DNA of 64,000 nucleotides, taken from the NCBI GenBank assembly GCA_949752795.1, contig OX457061.1, forward strand, positions 6,445,239 to 6,509,238, in the 5' to 3' direction. Within the stretch, counting starts at the first letter, position 1. Every line of letters starts with the position of its first letter. Positions 23,723-36,119 of the stretch are shown in pieces. The stretch is from Hyperoodon ampullatus. Its lineage: Eukaryota; Chordata; Mammalia; Artiodactyla; Ziphiidae. The notes below the pieces were generated by a model. The model saw only the letters and a list, made by a program, of their open reading frames with translations, was not told where the DNA came from and made no database searches. Made by a program: the position numbers and the translations under genes.

Positions 23723-24362
23723 AGGGAACAGGTCTACAATATTTGGTCAGCACTGCTTCAAGGAGAATTATGTGTTTGCACAGGCCTATGGGAGCTGATG
23801 AAGGTTTAAAAACAAACAGAACAACTAATAATGTGTCAACAGAGTTGGGGGCGGGGGGACTCTAGTGAATGAGACACAGGAAGTGCCTGAGCCTGAGGGA
23901 CTCACCTTCTCACTATGGAAAAAAGACTACATGCAAATAAGCAAGGCAGTAAATCATTTAAAGATAGCATTTATCACCCCGAATAAGTAAAACCAGTGAT
24001 GCATTAGAACATGATGGGGGGCAAGGCTTACTTAGCCTGACTGGCCAGGGAAATCCATTGCTTGAGAACTGACAAGGAGAAAGCAGGCATGCAAAGATCT
24101 GAGAGCAGTTCTTCCAGGCCAAGGAATTAGTGAGTGCAAAGGTCCTGAGGTGGGGACATGTTCAAGGAATGGAAAGACCAGTGTGACTGGAGCATATTCA
24201 ACAAAGACTTGCTTAAAACATCAATGTGATGTTGAAAAACCATCATGGTCTCTTTGGGGAGTTGTCTGTCGTTAAATAATTTCTTTTCTGCATTAGAGGA
24301 AAAAAAACTTTAACTTATTTTAGACATGAAAGATGATAATTAGGGCTTTGATTTCTGTAGGT

Positions 24363-24620
24363 CAGTGGTTAACAAACTACTGGCCATGGCCATGGCCAAA
24401 CCCATCACTGCCTGGTTTTGTAAACAGTTTTATTGGAATACAGGTGCATCCATTCATTTATGTATTGTCCATGGCTGCTTTTGCAGCCCCATGACTATGG
24501 GGCGGCAAGTCTAAAATATTTACAAGTCTAAAATATTTACTGTCTGGCCCTTTATAAATTTGCTTTTATATATAAGCATATACATATATATGTGCTTATA
24601 TATAAGTTTGCTGACCCCTG
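24363..24620. mobile_element. Non-autonomous hAT (MER-type) element
   Basis: Ends cagtggttaacaaact and agtttgctgacccctg form decayed terminal inverted repeats. Inside are aacagttttattggaatacagg and tttactgtctggccctttat, as in a common mammalian MER element. Flanking octamers ctgtaggt and ctatagtt agree at 6 of 8 bases, the TSD length expected for hAT. An AT-rich inverted repeat (24566-24606) has grown near the right end. Confidence 0.65.
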
Positions 24621-24673
24621 CTATAGTTATTATCCATTCAAGACAGCATAGGGTCAAATTCTTAATACAATCT

Positions 24674-25064
24674 TTTTTTTTTTTTAAGATTTATTTATTA
24701 TTTATTTTTGGCTGCATCGGGTCTTAGTTGTAGCACGCAGGATCTTCGTTGAGGCATGTGGGATCTTTCATTGTGCTGTGTGGGCTTCTCTCTAGTTGTG
24801 ACGTGTCGGTTTTCTCTTCTCTAGTTGTGGCGCTCAGGCTCCAGGGCGCGTGTAATCTGTAGTTGTGATGCGCAGGTTCTAGAGCATGTGGGCTCTGTAG
24901 TTTGGGCTCACGGGCTCTAGTTGAGGTGCATGAGCTCAGTACTTGTGGCACAGGAGCTTAGTTGCCCCGTGGCCTGTGGGATCTTAGTTCCCTGACTGGG
25001 GATTGAACCCATGTCCCCTGCATTGGAAGGCGGATTCTTTACCACTGGACCACCAGGAAAGTCC
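24674..25064 (-). mobile_element. CHR-type long SINE (first of a pair)
   Basis: TSD caaattcttaatacaatct / caaattcttaatataatct (24655-24673, 25065-25083). The body contains extra cagttagttg-like units, about 390 bp in all. Confidence 0.93.
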
Positions 25065-25084
25065 CAAATTCTTAATATAATCTT

Positions 25085-25374
25085 TTTTAAATTTTTTATT
25101 TTTTATTTACGGCTGCATTTGGTCTTCGTTGCTGCGCGTGGGCTTTCTCTAGTTGTGGCGAGTGGGAGCTACTCTTCATTGCGGTGCGCGGGCTTCTCAT
25201 TGTGGTGGCTTCTCTTGTTGTGGAACACGGGCTCTAGGCTCGCGGGCTTCAGTAGTTGTGGCTCATGGGCTTAGTTGCTCCGTGGCATGTGGGATCTTCC
25301 CGGACCAGGGCTTGAACCCATGTCCCCTACATTGGCAGGTGGCTTCTTAACCACTGCGCCACCAGGGAAGTCCC
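25085..25374 (-). mobile_element. CHR-1-type SINE (second of a pair)
   Basis: TSD cttaatataatctt at 25071-25084 and 25375-25388; the left copy is part of the TSD of the previous SINE. Confidence 0.93.
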
Positions 25375-25466
25375 CTTAATATAATCTTAAAACATCTTAC
25401 ATGACCTATATAAGAGAACCAACTACTGATTGCCCCTTAGCAACTGTTTCTTTAAAAATAAACAGG

Positions 25467-25590
25467 ACTTCCCTTGTGGCACAGTGGTTAAGAAGCAGGC
25501 AACTACAGAAAGCCTGCCCTCAGCAACGAAGACCCAATGCAGCCAAAACAAACAAACAAACAAACAAATAAACAAAAACAAAACAAACTA
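25467..25590 (+). mobile_element. Internally deleted CHR SINE
   Basis: gacttcccttgtggcacagt, then directly ctcagcaacgaagacccaat and an (aaac)n tail. Most of the body, including the B box, is missing. Confidence 0.85.
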
Positions 25591-25594
25591 AATT

Positions 25595-26290
25595 ATTTGT
25601 TATGACCAGGTAATGAATTCATATGATTAAAACTTCTAAAGTTACAAAATGGTTTACAGTGGTGTGTCCCTTCTCTTACCCCTGTTCCCAGGGACAATAA
25701 ATGTTATCTGTCTCTTACGTATCCTTCCAGGGAGATATTATGGATACACAGGCAAGGAAGTGTGTTTTCTTCCTTGCTTCCCCAGCAGTTCAGTGTGCCC
25801 TTGCCTTTCTGCATCCTGGAAATTATTCCGAGAGTTCATTTTTATTTTTTACAGCTATACAGTGATGCACTGAATTGGTGGATATGTTGTTTCCAATTGT
25901 TTGCAACTCTGAACAAAGTTGCACTGGATAACCTTGAATGATACACTTGGGCAAGCATATTTAGAGAATAAGTTCCTAAAAGCAGCACTTTGGTTCTGGT
26001 AGAATTTGCCAAGTTGCCCTTCTCGGAAGTTGTGACCCTTATCACCATTTCAGAGTGCGTGGCGGCGGTGCTACTGGCCTTGACCCTCAATGCTTCCTGT
26101 TACCCATCCTTTTTATCTTTGCCGATTTGTTAAGTAAAAATTGCCAAGTCTGAAAGGTAATTTGTGTTTCTCTTAGCATGAATGAGGTTGAGTATGTTTT
26201 TATACATTTGAGCCGTTTGTACTTTCTTCTTGATGAACCATTCTTGTCCTGGTCAATTTTTTTTTTTAATTGGATCTCATTGTAAATAAA
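25595..26290 (-). mobile_element. Ancient L1 fragment
   Basis: The complement resembles old L1 ORF2 end: ttgccaagttgcccttctcg, attgccaagtctgaaaggta, gcatgaatgaggttgagtat. Confidence 0.6.
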
Positions 26291-26797
26291 AGGTAACTGT
26301 GTAAAAGTCATTTTATAAAATATGTTGCATATTGTATATGCAAGGTATTAAATTTAAATTTACTTGAACAATTAAAAAGATTTTATTAAAGTGAAACTGA
26401 AGGATTTAGCGAATTTGAAATATTAAACAAATTCTTATAAGGTTTAGCAAAAAGATTATGAAAAATGTGTAGGGTGTCATTCCTGTTATTTGTTTTTGTT
26501 TTTGTTTTAACTCATGTTGTAATTTTAAACAGGCTCAATTGACTCACACTGCTAGGAAAGATAAAGAAAATGGTATTTACCTGTTTTACTTCCTCTCCTA
26601 ATTGAGTTATATAATTTAGTCTGTAACATGAGTCTCACAGTTAATTTGTCTTAATTATAGATTTATGCTCATCACCATTCCTTCTACCACAGCCTCTCTA
26701 CTTGTTCGTTGGCCTCAAGAAAAATAGGGTTATTTTCCCCCTATAGGAGCCTGTGGCATAATCCTCCAGTTCTTTCTTGTTTGAGAATGCCACTATA

Positions 26798-27132
26798 CAG
26801 TCATCCCTCAGAATCCGTGGGGGATTGGTTCCAGGAACACCACCCCCTGCCCCCGCCCGCCTCGGATACCAAAATCTGAAGATGCTCAAGTCCCTTATAT
26901 AACATGGCATAGTATTTGTGTATAATCTGCACACATCCTTCTGTATACTTTAAATCATCTCTTGATTACTTATAATACCTAATACAATGTAAATGCTGTG
27001 TAAACAGTTGCCATCATGAAGTAAATTCACGTGTTGCTTTTTGGAACTTTCTGGAATTTTCCCCCCAATTTTTTTGATCCACAGTTGGTTGACTCTGTGG
27101 ATGTAGACCCCACAGATGTGGAGGGTAGACTG
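26798..27132. mobile_element. MER2 (Tigger-type DNA transposon)
   Basis: Ends cagtcatccctcagaatccg and gtggagggtagactg are the inverted terminal repeats. Internal ccaaaatctgaagatgctca and aatacctaatacaatgtaaa match MER2 as recalled. A TA precedes it; the right TA has become CA. Confidence 0.85.
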
Positions 27133-27827
27133 CACTTAACAACAATTTGACTTGATTATTCTCTGGTCATACTTTTCTCTCCAAACTTTGTCGCTGCATT
27201 GTCTTCTCGTTGAAAAGTCTGGGGCCAGCCAAATTTTTATTCTTTGTAGGTGACTTGCTTTTTTGACTCTGTATGTGAAGAATTTTTTGTTCCACTGAGC
27301 AGTTTGATAACTTTACCAAGCAATGTCTTGTGGTTGATCACTCTTTGTCAATTTCCCTTTCATATGAAAAGTCAATAATTTATTTCAGGGGAACTTTCTT
27401 CAATTATATCTGAATTTTTTTCTATTCTACTTATTGGGTCATATGCTTCAGAGATCCATTTTCCTTATGTTACAGCATCTTGTTCTTCATATCTTTTTTC
27501 TTTTTATGATTATGAGAGTTGCTTTCCACGTTATGATTGTCTTAAAACTTTCCTCTCTTAAATTTGATATCCAGCCTAATTTATTTATTAGCTCTGGAGT
27601 GGTGTGTTTTAGTTCCTAGTTCATTTCCTTAGCTTTGCAGCCTCCCAGTTTCATCCCATTCTGTTTTATCCTGTAGGCTGGGGATTCTTGCTTTATTGGC
27701 TTTGTGTTTTTATTAAATTTATTCATAGTGTAAAATATTCTGGAGGAGTTAGGATTTGCTTCATTTCCTTGTATGTTTTCTTCCAGATTGGGTTTTTCTA
27801 TGTCATTTTCTTCCTTCCTTTTCTTCT

Positions 27828-28101
27828 TCTTTTTTATTTTTATTTTTTTAAATCTTTGGCTGCATTGGGTCTTCGTTGCTGCAAGCGGGCTTTCTCTAGT
27901 TGCAGTGAGTGGGGGCTACTCCTTGTTGCGGTATGTGGGTTTCTCATTGCTGAGCATGGGCTCTAGGCGCACGGGCTTCAGTAGTTGTGGCGCACAGGTT
28001 TTGTTGCTCTGCAGCACGTGGGATCTTCTTGGACCAGGGATCGAACCTGTGTCCCCTGCATTGACAGGCGGATTCTTAAGCACTGCGCCACCCGGGAAGT
28101 C
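27828..28101 (-). mobile_element. CHR-1-type SINE
   Basis: TSD ccttccttttcttct at 27813-27827 and 28102-28116. Confidence 0.93.
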
Positions 28102-28154
28102 CCTTCCTTTTCTTCTGTATTACATACTACATCCCTTCACCTTGCTTATATTTA

Positions 28155-28390
28155 ATACAGGCAGTTTAGTGAAGTGGTTACAAGTAACAGACTCTAGAGT
28201 CCCAATGCCTGGGATGTTCTTCCACTTAATAGTAATATGATTTGGGACAAATTACTCTCTGTGCTCTGTCTTTTTCATCTGTAATATGTGAATAATAATA
28301 ATGTTGATAATTCCCACCTTATAAGCCTCTTGAGGGGACTTAATGAGATAAAACATGTAAACGTCTTAGGCTGATGCCTAAGCATGTTTT
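28155..28390 (+). mobile_element. MIR
   Basis: gcagtttagtgaagtggtta, actctagagtcccaatgcct (B-box region), then the core (tctgtaatatgtgaataata) and 3' part (gagataaaacatgtaaacgt). Confidence 0.85.
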
Positions 28391-28515
28391 TGTTACTAAC
28401 ACAAGCAACACCAGTGCCCCTGTTTGATATGATAGAATGTGAATGATCACTGCTGTGCTTCCGTGCCATTGGTCTTTCCCTCTGAGCTCCCTTATAGGGT
28501 AAGGGTAGAGGAAAG

Positions 28516-29161
28516 TGTTACCAAACCAGGTTCGTTTGCCAACATGCAGCAAGCTAAACACTGAGATGCCGAGGTTTGCAGGTGGGAAAGGGTTTATTCA
28601 CAAGGCGGCCAAGTGAGGAGATAGGAGAACAAGTCTCAGATCCATCTCCCTGAAGGCGAGAGACTTGGGATATTTATGGGATAAAGAAGCAGGGTGGTCT
28701 TAGGCATGGGGAAAGGGGACTGCAGGTAGGGAAAAGGTGTGGTAATTAGTGTTCTGTGCAGGCGTATCTGAGTTACTTGCTTCTTCATGGGATGCATGTT
28801 CAAAAATGGAGGCGCTTAGCATGATCTGAGGGTGGGGTTTTTGGCCCTCTGGTGTCAAAATGTCATTTACCAGACACCTGTGCAGGCCCTGTTTTAGGTA
28901 GTCCCAACCAGTCTTAGCTGGCTTGAGCTTGAGCTAGACACAGCTAGCTCTAAGTTCCTGGAAAACAACCCAGGCAAACATCTTATTGTTTCGGCTGTGT
29001 GATGCTTGGAGGACAGCTCAGCGTTTTGTAGCAACAATTAAAGCATTGGCTTGATCGGTGAAGGCAGGTTACACGTGCAGGGGTTTTTAATAAACTGGAA
29101 GGCAAGCTCAAGAATTTCTGTTAGTCACCAGTTTTTATTAACCCCATGGGGCATGGTCTCA
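28516..29161 (-). mobile_element. Solo LTR of an ERV1-type endogenous retrovirus
   Basis: 646 bp bounded by TG (28516) and CA (29161), with a 4-bp direct repeat aaag on each side (28512-28515, 29162-29165). On the minus strand there is a TATA-like ccataaata (28671-28679) and about 75 bp downstream an AATAAA signal (28593-28598), then a T/C-rich stretch to the end. Four-base target duplications fit gammaretrovirus-like ERV1. There is no primer binding site or internal gene next to it, so it is a solo LTR made by LTR-LTR recombination. I cannot name the family. Confidence 0.72.
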
Positions 29162-30846
29162 AAAGCACTTGTTTTTGTATATGTTGTCTTTGAGACTCTG
29201 AGTTTTGTTGTCTGTTCTGAAACTTTGTTAGAGGTTCTGTTTTAGCATTCACTCCATTAGGTCAAAGGCGTTCATCCCTATTCCTTGGGAATCGCTAGGT
29301 TTTGTGGTGATCTTCCCTAGGCATTCACCCTGCAGCCCTGGGAAGTAGAGACCCAGGTGGCCAGCCCCAGCTCCTGCCAAGTCCTGGCATCTGGGTGGTC
29401 AGCCTGCATGTCTTCCTCTCAGATCTTTTCTGTCACTGTTCCCTGAGCGCTTACTCACCCCTCAGTTTACTTCTGTCTGAATCGGTTTTCAGGATTCTGT
29501 GGACTTGTTTCCCTCCCTGTGACTGTGAGGGTGGGGTCAAGCATCTGTTCTACACTGTTCCAGAATTTTCTGTCCCTCATGCTGGTCACCACTTCTCAAA
29601 GTGTGTAGACTGAGGTTATGTGCCTTTCTTCATTGGTTTATTTTCTGCTGTTGAAAATTTCCTGGCTTTTATTTCGCCTCTTGTTGGAAAAGCGCAATTC
29701 TCTGATCAGATTTTATTGTGCCATCTTTATCTGGCAATCTGTGGTGAGCTTTTAAAATATAAAAGACAGATTAAAAAAAAAAAAGACACAAAACATTCCT
29801 GTGTCCAGCCTTGGACCTTCCATTTCAGAGGGTCTGGAATGAGGCCCAAGTGTTTCCTTTTTAGAAGCCTCACTGCAGTTCTTAGGACCAACCAAATTTA
29901 AATCCAGTATCTTTATTAAAAGATATATATTTTCCTTTTACCTTTTAATTAGCCTATCTGAAGAGCAAGTATATAAAACAATTTAAACTTCTCAGAAAGA
30001 CCCCATAAATTTAAAGGTGTTTTTGGTGTTTATTTGCTTGCTTATTTTTAAAATAACCTCATACAAATAGGGCAAGAAAGCCCGCCTCCAGAGAATGGAA
30101 ATGCAAGTTGCTCTTTTTTTTGTAGTGGTCCCTGAGAGAAATATCCTGAGATCTGAAGTTCCCTTCTAGACCTCTTAAGCTTTTAGTTTTCTGCTGGTGT
30201 TTATAGAGTGAATTATTCATTGATGCTTTTAAGAAGCATTTTGAATGCTATATATGCTAACATCGTCAAAGTGATACTCATTCTTCAGTACTGGACCGTC
30301 TTTACTGGAGATCACCCACAACAGGTCTTTAATCCTGGTTAGGATTTGACTGGTAAAACGGAACTATAAAAAGTACTGACTTCACCTGGATGTCTTCAAG
30401 CTATGTTTCCTTCAACTAGATATAAAGTTTAAGTTATTTTTACGTCTGCTAATGACTGAAAGCTAAAAAGAAAATGTAGATTTAAATCAACCTCTAAAAT
30501 AACAGTTTTGAATGAGTTTTTATATAAGATGTGAATTTAGAAGTGACATTTTCCATTTGTAATTTATAGTTAGCAGAAGAAATGGTCGATATTTAAAACC
30601 ATGCACTAAAAATATCTCACATGTAACCTCTAGGCTTTTCAATACTGCAGGTCCCATATATGCTGCTTTAAATATATTTGGAAAATAACCTATTGATTAG
30701 TCATCTGCTTTCCATGGCTCCTCTTTATTCCTGGTATATGTAAGTTGGAGCTATTGTTTTTATTAAATCTACCTTTTTAAGGACTAAATGTGGTAGGCAA
30801 CTCAAAGAATTCTACCATGCTTTCAGTATATAAGATTTATCTCTTT

Positions 30847-30888
30847 TAACAAAGTGAATCAGCTATGTATAGCTGATTCACTTTGTTA
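30847..30888. repeat. 42-bp near-perfect palindrome
   Basis: 20-bp arms, taacaaagtgaatcagctat and its exact complement, around a 2-bp centre (gt at 30867-30868). Confidence 0.97.
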
Positions 30889-30970
30889 TAAAGCAGAAAC
30901 TAACACACCATTGTAAAGCAATTATACTCCAATAAAGACGTTAAAAAATTAAATTAAATTAAAACCAAAA
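30848..30970 (+). mobile_element. Short 5'-truncated L1 with snap-back hairpin start
   Basis: From 30865 it is the L1 3' end in sense (tgattcactttgttataaag, ccattgtaaagcaattatac, tccaataaagacgtt), with an A-rich tail. TSD atttatctctttt / atttctctctttt (30835-30847, 30971-30983). The first 17 bp are an inverted copy of what follows. Confidence 0.85.
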
Positions 30971-31215
30971 ATTTCTCTCTTTTGCATTAATTTTTCTCTA
31001 AGGCACATGCTTTAAGGAAATACTGCTTTTTCACATTCTTTCAAATCTAGATCTATTAGATAATCTTTACCGTGTATCCAGAGTATCAGTAGAGAAAACA
31101 CAATGTAGTTTGTTTAAGCATAGCTCACGTGATAGCAACCTCCAAGTCAGTACATTTTTCTTTCATCAGTTTGTCTAATTATAATTTTTAAATTGTTATA
31201 TACCCATGGCTTCTT

Positions 31216-31422
31216 CTTCTTTTTTTTTTTTTTTTGATACGCGGGCCTCTCACTGTTGTGGCCTCTCCTGTTGCGAGCACAGGCTCCGGACGTGCAGGCT
31301 CAGTGGCCATGGCTCACGGGCCTAGCCGCTCCGCGGCATGTAGGATCTTCCCGGACCAGGGCAGGAACCCATGTCCCCTGCATTGGCAGGTGGACTCTCA
31401 ACCACTGTGCCACCAGGGAAGC
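31216..31422 (-). mobile_element. CHR-2 short SINE (first of a pair)
   Basis: TSD cccatggcttctt / cccatgacttctt (31203-31215, 31423-31435), poly-T start. Confidence 0.94.
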
Positions 31423-31439
31423 CCCATGACTTCTTTTTA

Positions 31440-31651
31440 TTTTTTTATTTTTTATTTTTTTGCTGTACGTGGGCCTCTCACTGCTGTGGCCTTTCCCGTT
31501 GCGGAGCACAGGCTCCAGACGCACAGGCTCAGCGGCCATGGCTCACAGGCCCAGCCACTCCGCAGCATGTGGGATCTTCCCAGACCGGGGCACGAACCCA
31601 TGTCCCCTGCATCGGCAGGCGGACTCTCAACCACTGCGCCACCAGGGAAGC
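31440..31651 (-). mobile_element. CHR-2 short SINE (second of a pair)
   Basis: TSD cccatgacttcttttta (31423-31439, 31652-31668; the left copy has one T/A change at its end). It reuses the right TSD of the previous SINE. Confidence 0.93.
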
Positions 31652-31734
31652 CCCATGACTTCTTTTTAAATTGCAACAATCACTATTTCTGTTGGGTGAT
31701 ATATATTCCCTGGGAACTTCCAAACTTTAAGGGA

Positions 31735-31851
31735 CAATAGAGGTCATTTCACCCACCTGCCTCGGGCTTACAGATGAGGAACTGGAAGCACAGGCTTGCC
31801 CATTGCTTTGTCTGAGTTTACACCATCTAGTCACATGGCCTCTGGATTCCC
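31735..31851 (-). mobile_element. MIR-like fragment
   Basis: gcttacagatgaggaactgg, then cacatggcctctggattccc, resemble the MIR complement. Confidence 0.5.
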
Positions 31852-32166
31852 AGAGCAACGTCCTTTTTACTAAAGTCCTCTGCCTCTCATGTCACCTAGT
31901 AACACCTGTTAGAGGTGAACTCACATTTCACTTTGTCTGTAAAACGTACCATGATCAAAATTGTACATTTATTACTGCACACTTTTCTAGGCACATCTGT
32001 AGATTCAGGGGAAATGAAAGAAATAGAATGTGAAATAATGAAAGTAGTTACTATGAAAGAGGAATAGCAACATGGAATAAACAGGGAAGTGAATACTGAG
32101 ATGCTGTCATATGAAGAGACCCACTGTGGACCACTAGTTCACTCGTAGGGCTATTCTTCTTCTTTT

Positions 32167-32366
32167 TTTTTTTTTGCGGTACGCAGGCCTCTCACTGTTG
32201 TGGCCTCTCCCGTTGCGGAGCACAAGCTCCGGACGCGCAGGCTCAGCGGCCATGGCTCATGGGCCCAGCCGCTCCGCGGCATGTGGGATCTTCCCAGACC
32301 GGGGCACGAACCCGTGTCCCCTGTATCAGCAGGCGGACTCCTAACCACTGCGCCACCAGGGAAGCC
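32167..32366 (-). mobile_element. CHR-2 short SINE
   Basis: gcggtacgcaggcctctcac to caccagggaagccc, placed in the T-tract at the L1 3' end. The TSD (cttctttttt) is low-complexity, so borders are approximate. Confidence 0.92.
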
Positions 32367-32428
32367 CACTTCTTTTTTTTAATTGAAGTATAGTTGATGT
32401 TAATTTCTGCTGTACAGCAAAGTGACTC

Positions 32429-32430
<2 letters not shown>

Positions 32431-32499
<69 letters not shown>
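32431..32499. repeat. Compound microsatellite (CT)n(AT)n(AC)n
   Basis: 16 CT, about 10 AT and about 8 AC units in a row, inside the L1 3' UTR. Confidence 0.97.
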
Positions 32500-32924
32500 T
32501 TCTTTTTCATATTCTTTTCGATTATGGTTTATCCCAGGACATTGAATATAGTTCCCTGTGCTATACAGTAGGACCTTGCTGTCCATCCATTCTATATGTA
32601 ATAGTTTGCATCTACTAACCCCAAACTCTCAGTCCATCCCTCCTCCAGCCCTCTCCCCCTTGGCAACCACAAGTCTGTTCTCTATGTCTGTGAGTCTGCT
32701 TCTGTTTCATAGATAGGTTTATTTGTGCCATATTTTAGATTCCACATATAAATGATATCATATGGTATTTGTCTTTCTCTTTCTGACTTACTTCACTTAG
32801 TAAGGTCCATCCTTACTCCAGGTCCATCCATATTGCTGCAAATGGCATTATTTCATTCTTTTTAATGGCTGAGTAGTATTCCATTGTATATATGTACCAC
32901 ATCTTCTTTATCTATGGCTGTTCT

Positions 32925-33143
32925 TCTTCCTTTTTTCTCAATATTTATTTATTGGCTGCATCAGGTCTTAGTTGCGGCACGTGGGATCTTTTGTTGCATC
33001 GCGCAGGCTTCTCTCTAGTTGTGGCGCATAGGCTTAGTTGCCCTGCGGCATGTGGGATCTTAGTTCCCCGACCAGGGTTCGAACTGGTGTCCCCTGCATT
33101 GCAAGATGGATTCTTAACCACTGGACCACCAGGGAAGTCCCTT
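32925..33143 (-). mobile_element. CHR-type SINE
   Basis: Perfect TSD tatggctgttct (32913-32924, 33144-33155), overlapping the TSD of the adjacent L1. Confidence 0.92.
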
Positions 33144-33879
33144 TATGGCTGTTCTAACTACAGAAGCCAAAATCAGGACCCAAAGGAAATCAATCAGTGG
33201 AACAGATGTTAGTGAGTTTTCTTTTTTCAAGATTACCTCTTAGTTTTTGTGTAACTTGAAACATGCAGAATGTAGAGGGGAGTATCTGGATTCTTGACCT
33301 GGAGATGGGATTAGGAAGAGAGATTAGAACAATTTTGACTAATCTGAGCGTGTTCAGTGCAAGCCTGCTAGGCAGGTTAAAAGTTCTCCTTGCTAAATGT
33401 CTTAGCGTAAACATCTCCCCAAATATTGTCTCTACTTCCTGCAAGAAGACTTATTCACAAGTAGTTTTCATTAGGTTTTGGGAGAGCAGCACACAGCCTT
33501 GAAAACCTGCCCTTGACACTTTGATTTTTCATTTAAACATCTGGACTCAGTCGATATGCTTGCCTTGGATTTAGAGCAATAATGGTTGCATAGAAACACA
33601 TGGTCTGCCCTCTCCGGTTAAATAATGTCAGGTCTTAACATCCAGGTAAACAACCAGTTGGCGACCATTTCTGTTCTTATTTGCTCTACCTTTAGGTAAA
33701 AGAGTCAAAGCTATGCAAGTCTTTCACCCTGAAAAATGGAAGGAAACAAATGGATTTCAGCTGTGGACATTTTGTGACTTTTCTTTTTTTAACTTGTAAA
33801 CAAAAGCACTGACTTCTTTCATTCCTGATTTCTCAGTTATCTTTCTGTATAAGGTGACATGTCTGCCTTTTTGTTTTAG

Positions 33880-33936
33880 GAATCTTTCGAAGAAATACCA
33901 ACCTAAAAAGAACTCGAAGGAGGAAGAAGAATACAG
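33880..33936 (+). CDS. FNBP1: FNBP1 coding exon 3 (basic/acidic linker in F-BAR domain)
   Basis: This 57-nt microexon sits between a ttttgttttag acceptor and an AG|gtgtgt donor. Its first base completes Arg47. It then encodes NLSKKYQPKKNSKEEEEY and leaves AG for Arg66, so residues 47-66. Lys51, Lys52 and Lys56 are the basic cluster that in FBP17 contacts phosphoinositides. The following run of four Glu is typical of FNBP1 and absent from TRIP10 and FNBP1L as I recall them. The exon is 19 codons long in net length, so skipping it would keep the frame while removing the basic patch. It is too short to show as a stand-alone ORF and was found from the splice signals and protein match. Confidence 0.94.
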
Positions 33937-34857
<921 letters not shown>

Positions 34858-35897
34858 TGAGATGGTGGGTCTTAAATTGCCACCTTTGAGACACGTATAA
34901 ACCTTCCTGACCCTGTTCGTAGAAAGTGTTTCTAGGTCTTTACATACGATTTCAAGCGTCCCTCGGACATTCTGAAACTCATTTGTGGATCCCAGAATAC
35001 TAACCCCTCTGAGGAATTTAAATATATTTGTGGCTATCGGATATACAAGAGTAAGCAATACAATATGATGTATGCTGTGTGGAATAAACTGTGTTAAAAT
35101 AAATGTTATAAGGAGTTCAAAGGAGCCAGAAAGATGACCTCAGCTACAGCCACTCCGTTCCATGGCTCATTCATTGTCATCTAATGAAGAGGGCCTTTTT
35201 GCTCCTCTTGTCATCATTACAGTCTTTTCATAGCTTTTGTTGTTAACAAAAGGGAAAAATGTACCCTCAAGTAAAATATATTCATAGTCAAGATTTTGCC
35301 CTAAGAGATTTATCATTAAGACATGGTGGTCTGTGTCATGGTACTTTGATCACCTGTGAGGTGCATAATAATTTGTTAGTAATAAAGTACCAAAATTGGC
35401 CAGTGATATGCTTTTCTATATAAATTTGAGTCCACAGTAATTCTTGTAATGCTCTGGAGATACATGAGACAACAAGATTGATAGGGTTCTTGCTGAAATA
35501 GGGGAGATATTAAATAATAATGACCAAAATACTTATTTAATTGCAGTTGTGATAGTTTCGACAAAGTACGAGTACATACGTGAGAACATATAATGAATGG
35601 GAACACCTCACATGCTTATGCTCCGGATCATGGGAAAGCTTCCTGGGGGGCTTGACAGTTAAGGCTTTAACGGGACTTGAGGGACAAGTAGGAGTTGCAT
35701 GGGACAAACATTCAATATAGGGAGCAGCTGTGTTTGGAACATCTGAGGGATTTAGTTCTTTCTGAACTGTAAATATGTAGCAAAGAACTTTGGGTATGTT
35801 TAGAAGTTAGGAAGAGATATATGCCTTAGGATCAACCCATTGGATTAAAAAAAGGCTTAATACACTGAGCTGATGTTTTTATCTATTCACATTAAAG

Positions 35898-36119
35898 CAG
35901 TGATTACCAAGCAGGCACAATTTTGCTCCCCACCCCAGCAAACATTTGTCAATGTCTGGAGACATTTTTGATTGTTAGGGGCATTATAGCTGGGGGGTTA
36001 CTACTGGCATCTAGTGGGTAGAACCCAAAGGTGCTGCTAAACATCCTATAACACACAGAACAGCCTCCACAACGAAGAATTACCTGGTCCAGAATGTCCA
36101 TAGGGGCTGAGAAACCCTG
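35898..36119. mobile_element. Non-autonomous hAT (MER-type) element
   Basis: Left end cagtgattaccaag, right end gagaaaccctg, internal caatgtctggagacattttt and ggcatctagtgggtagaacc match a common mammalian MER DNA transposon as recalled. The flanking octamers agree poorly. Confidence 0.7.

Larger units (their letters stand above)
32158..32915 (-). mobile_element. 5'-truncated L1, with SINE in its A-tail
   Basis: L1 3' UTR (gttccctgtgctatacagta, ggcaaccacaagtctgttct) and ORF2 end (catttcattctttttaatgg). Flanks ggctattct (32149-32157) and ggctgttct (32916-32924) are the likely TSD. Confidence 0.88.
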
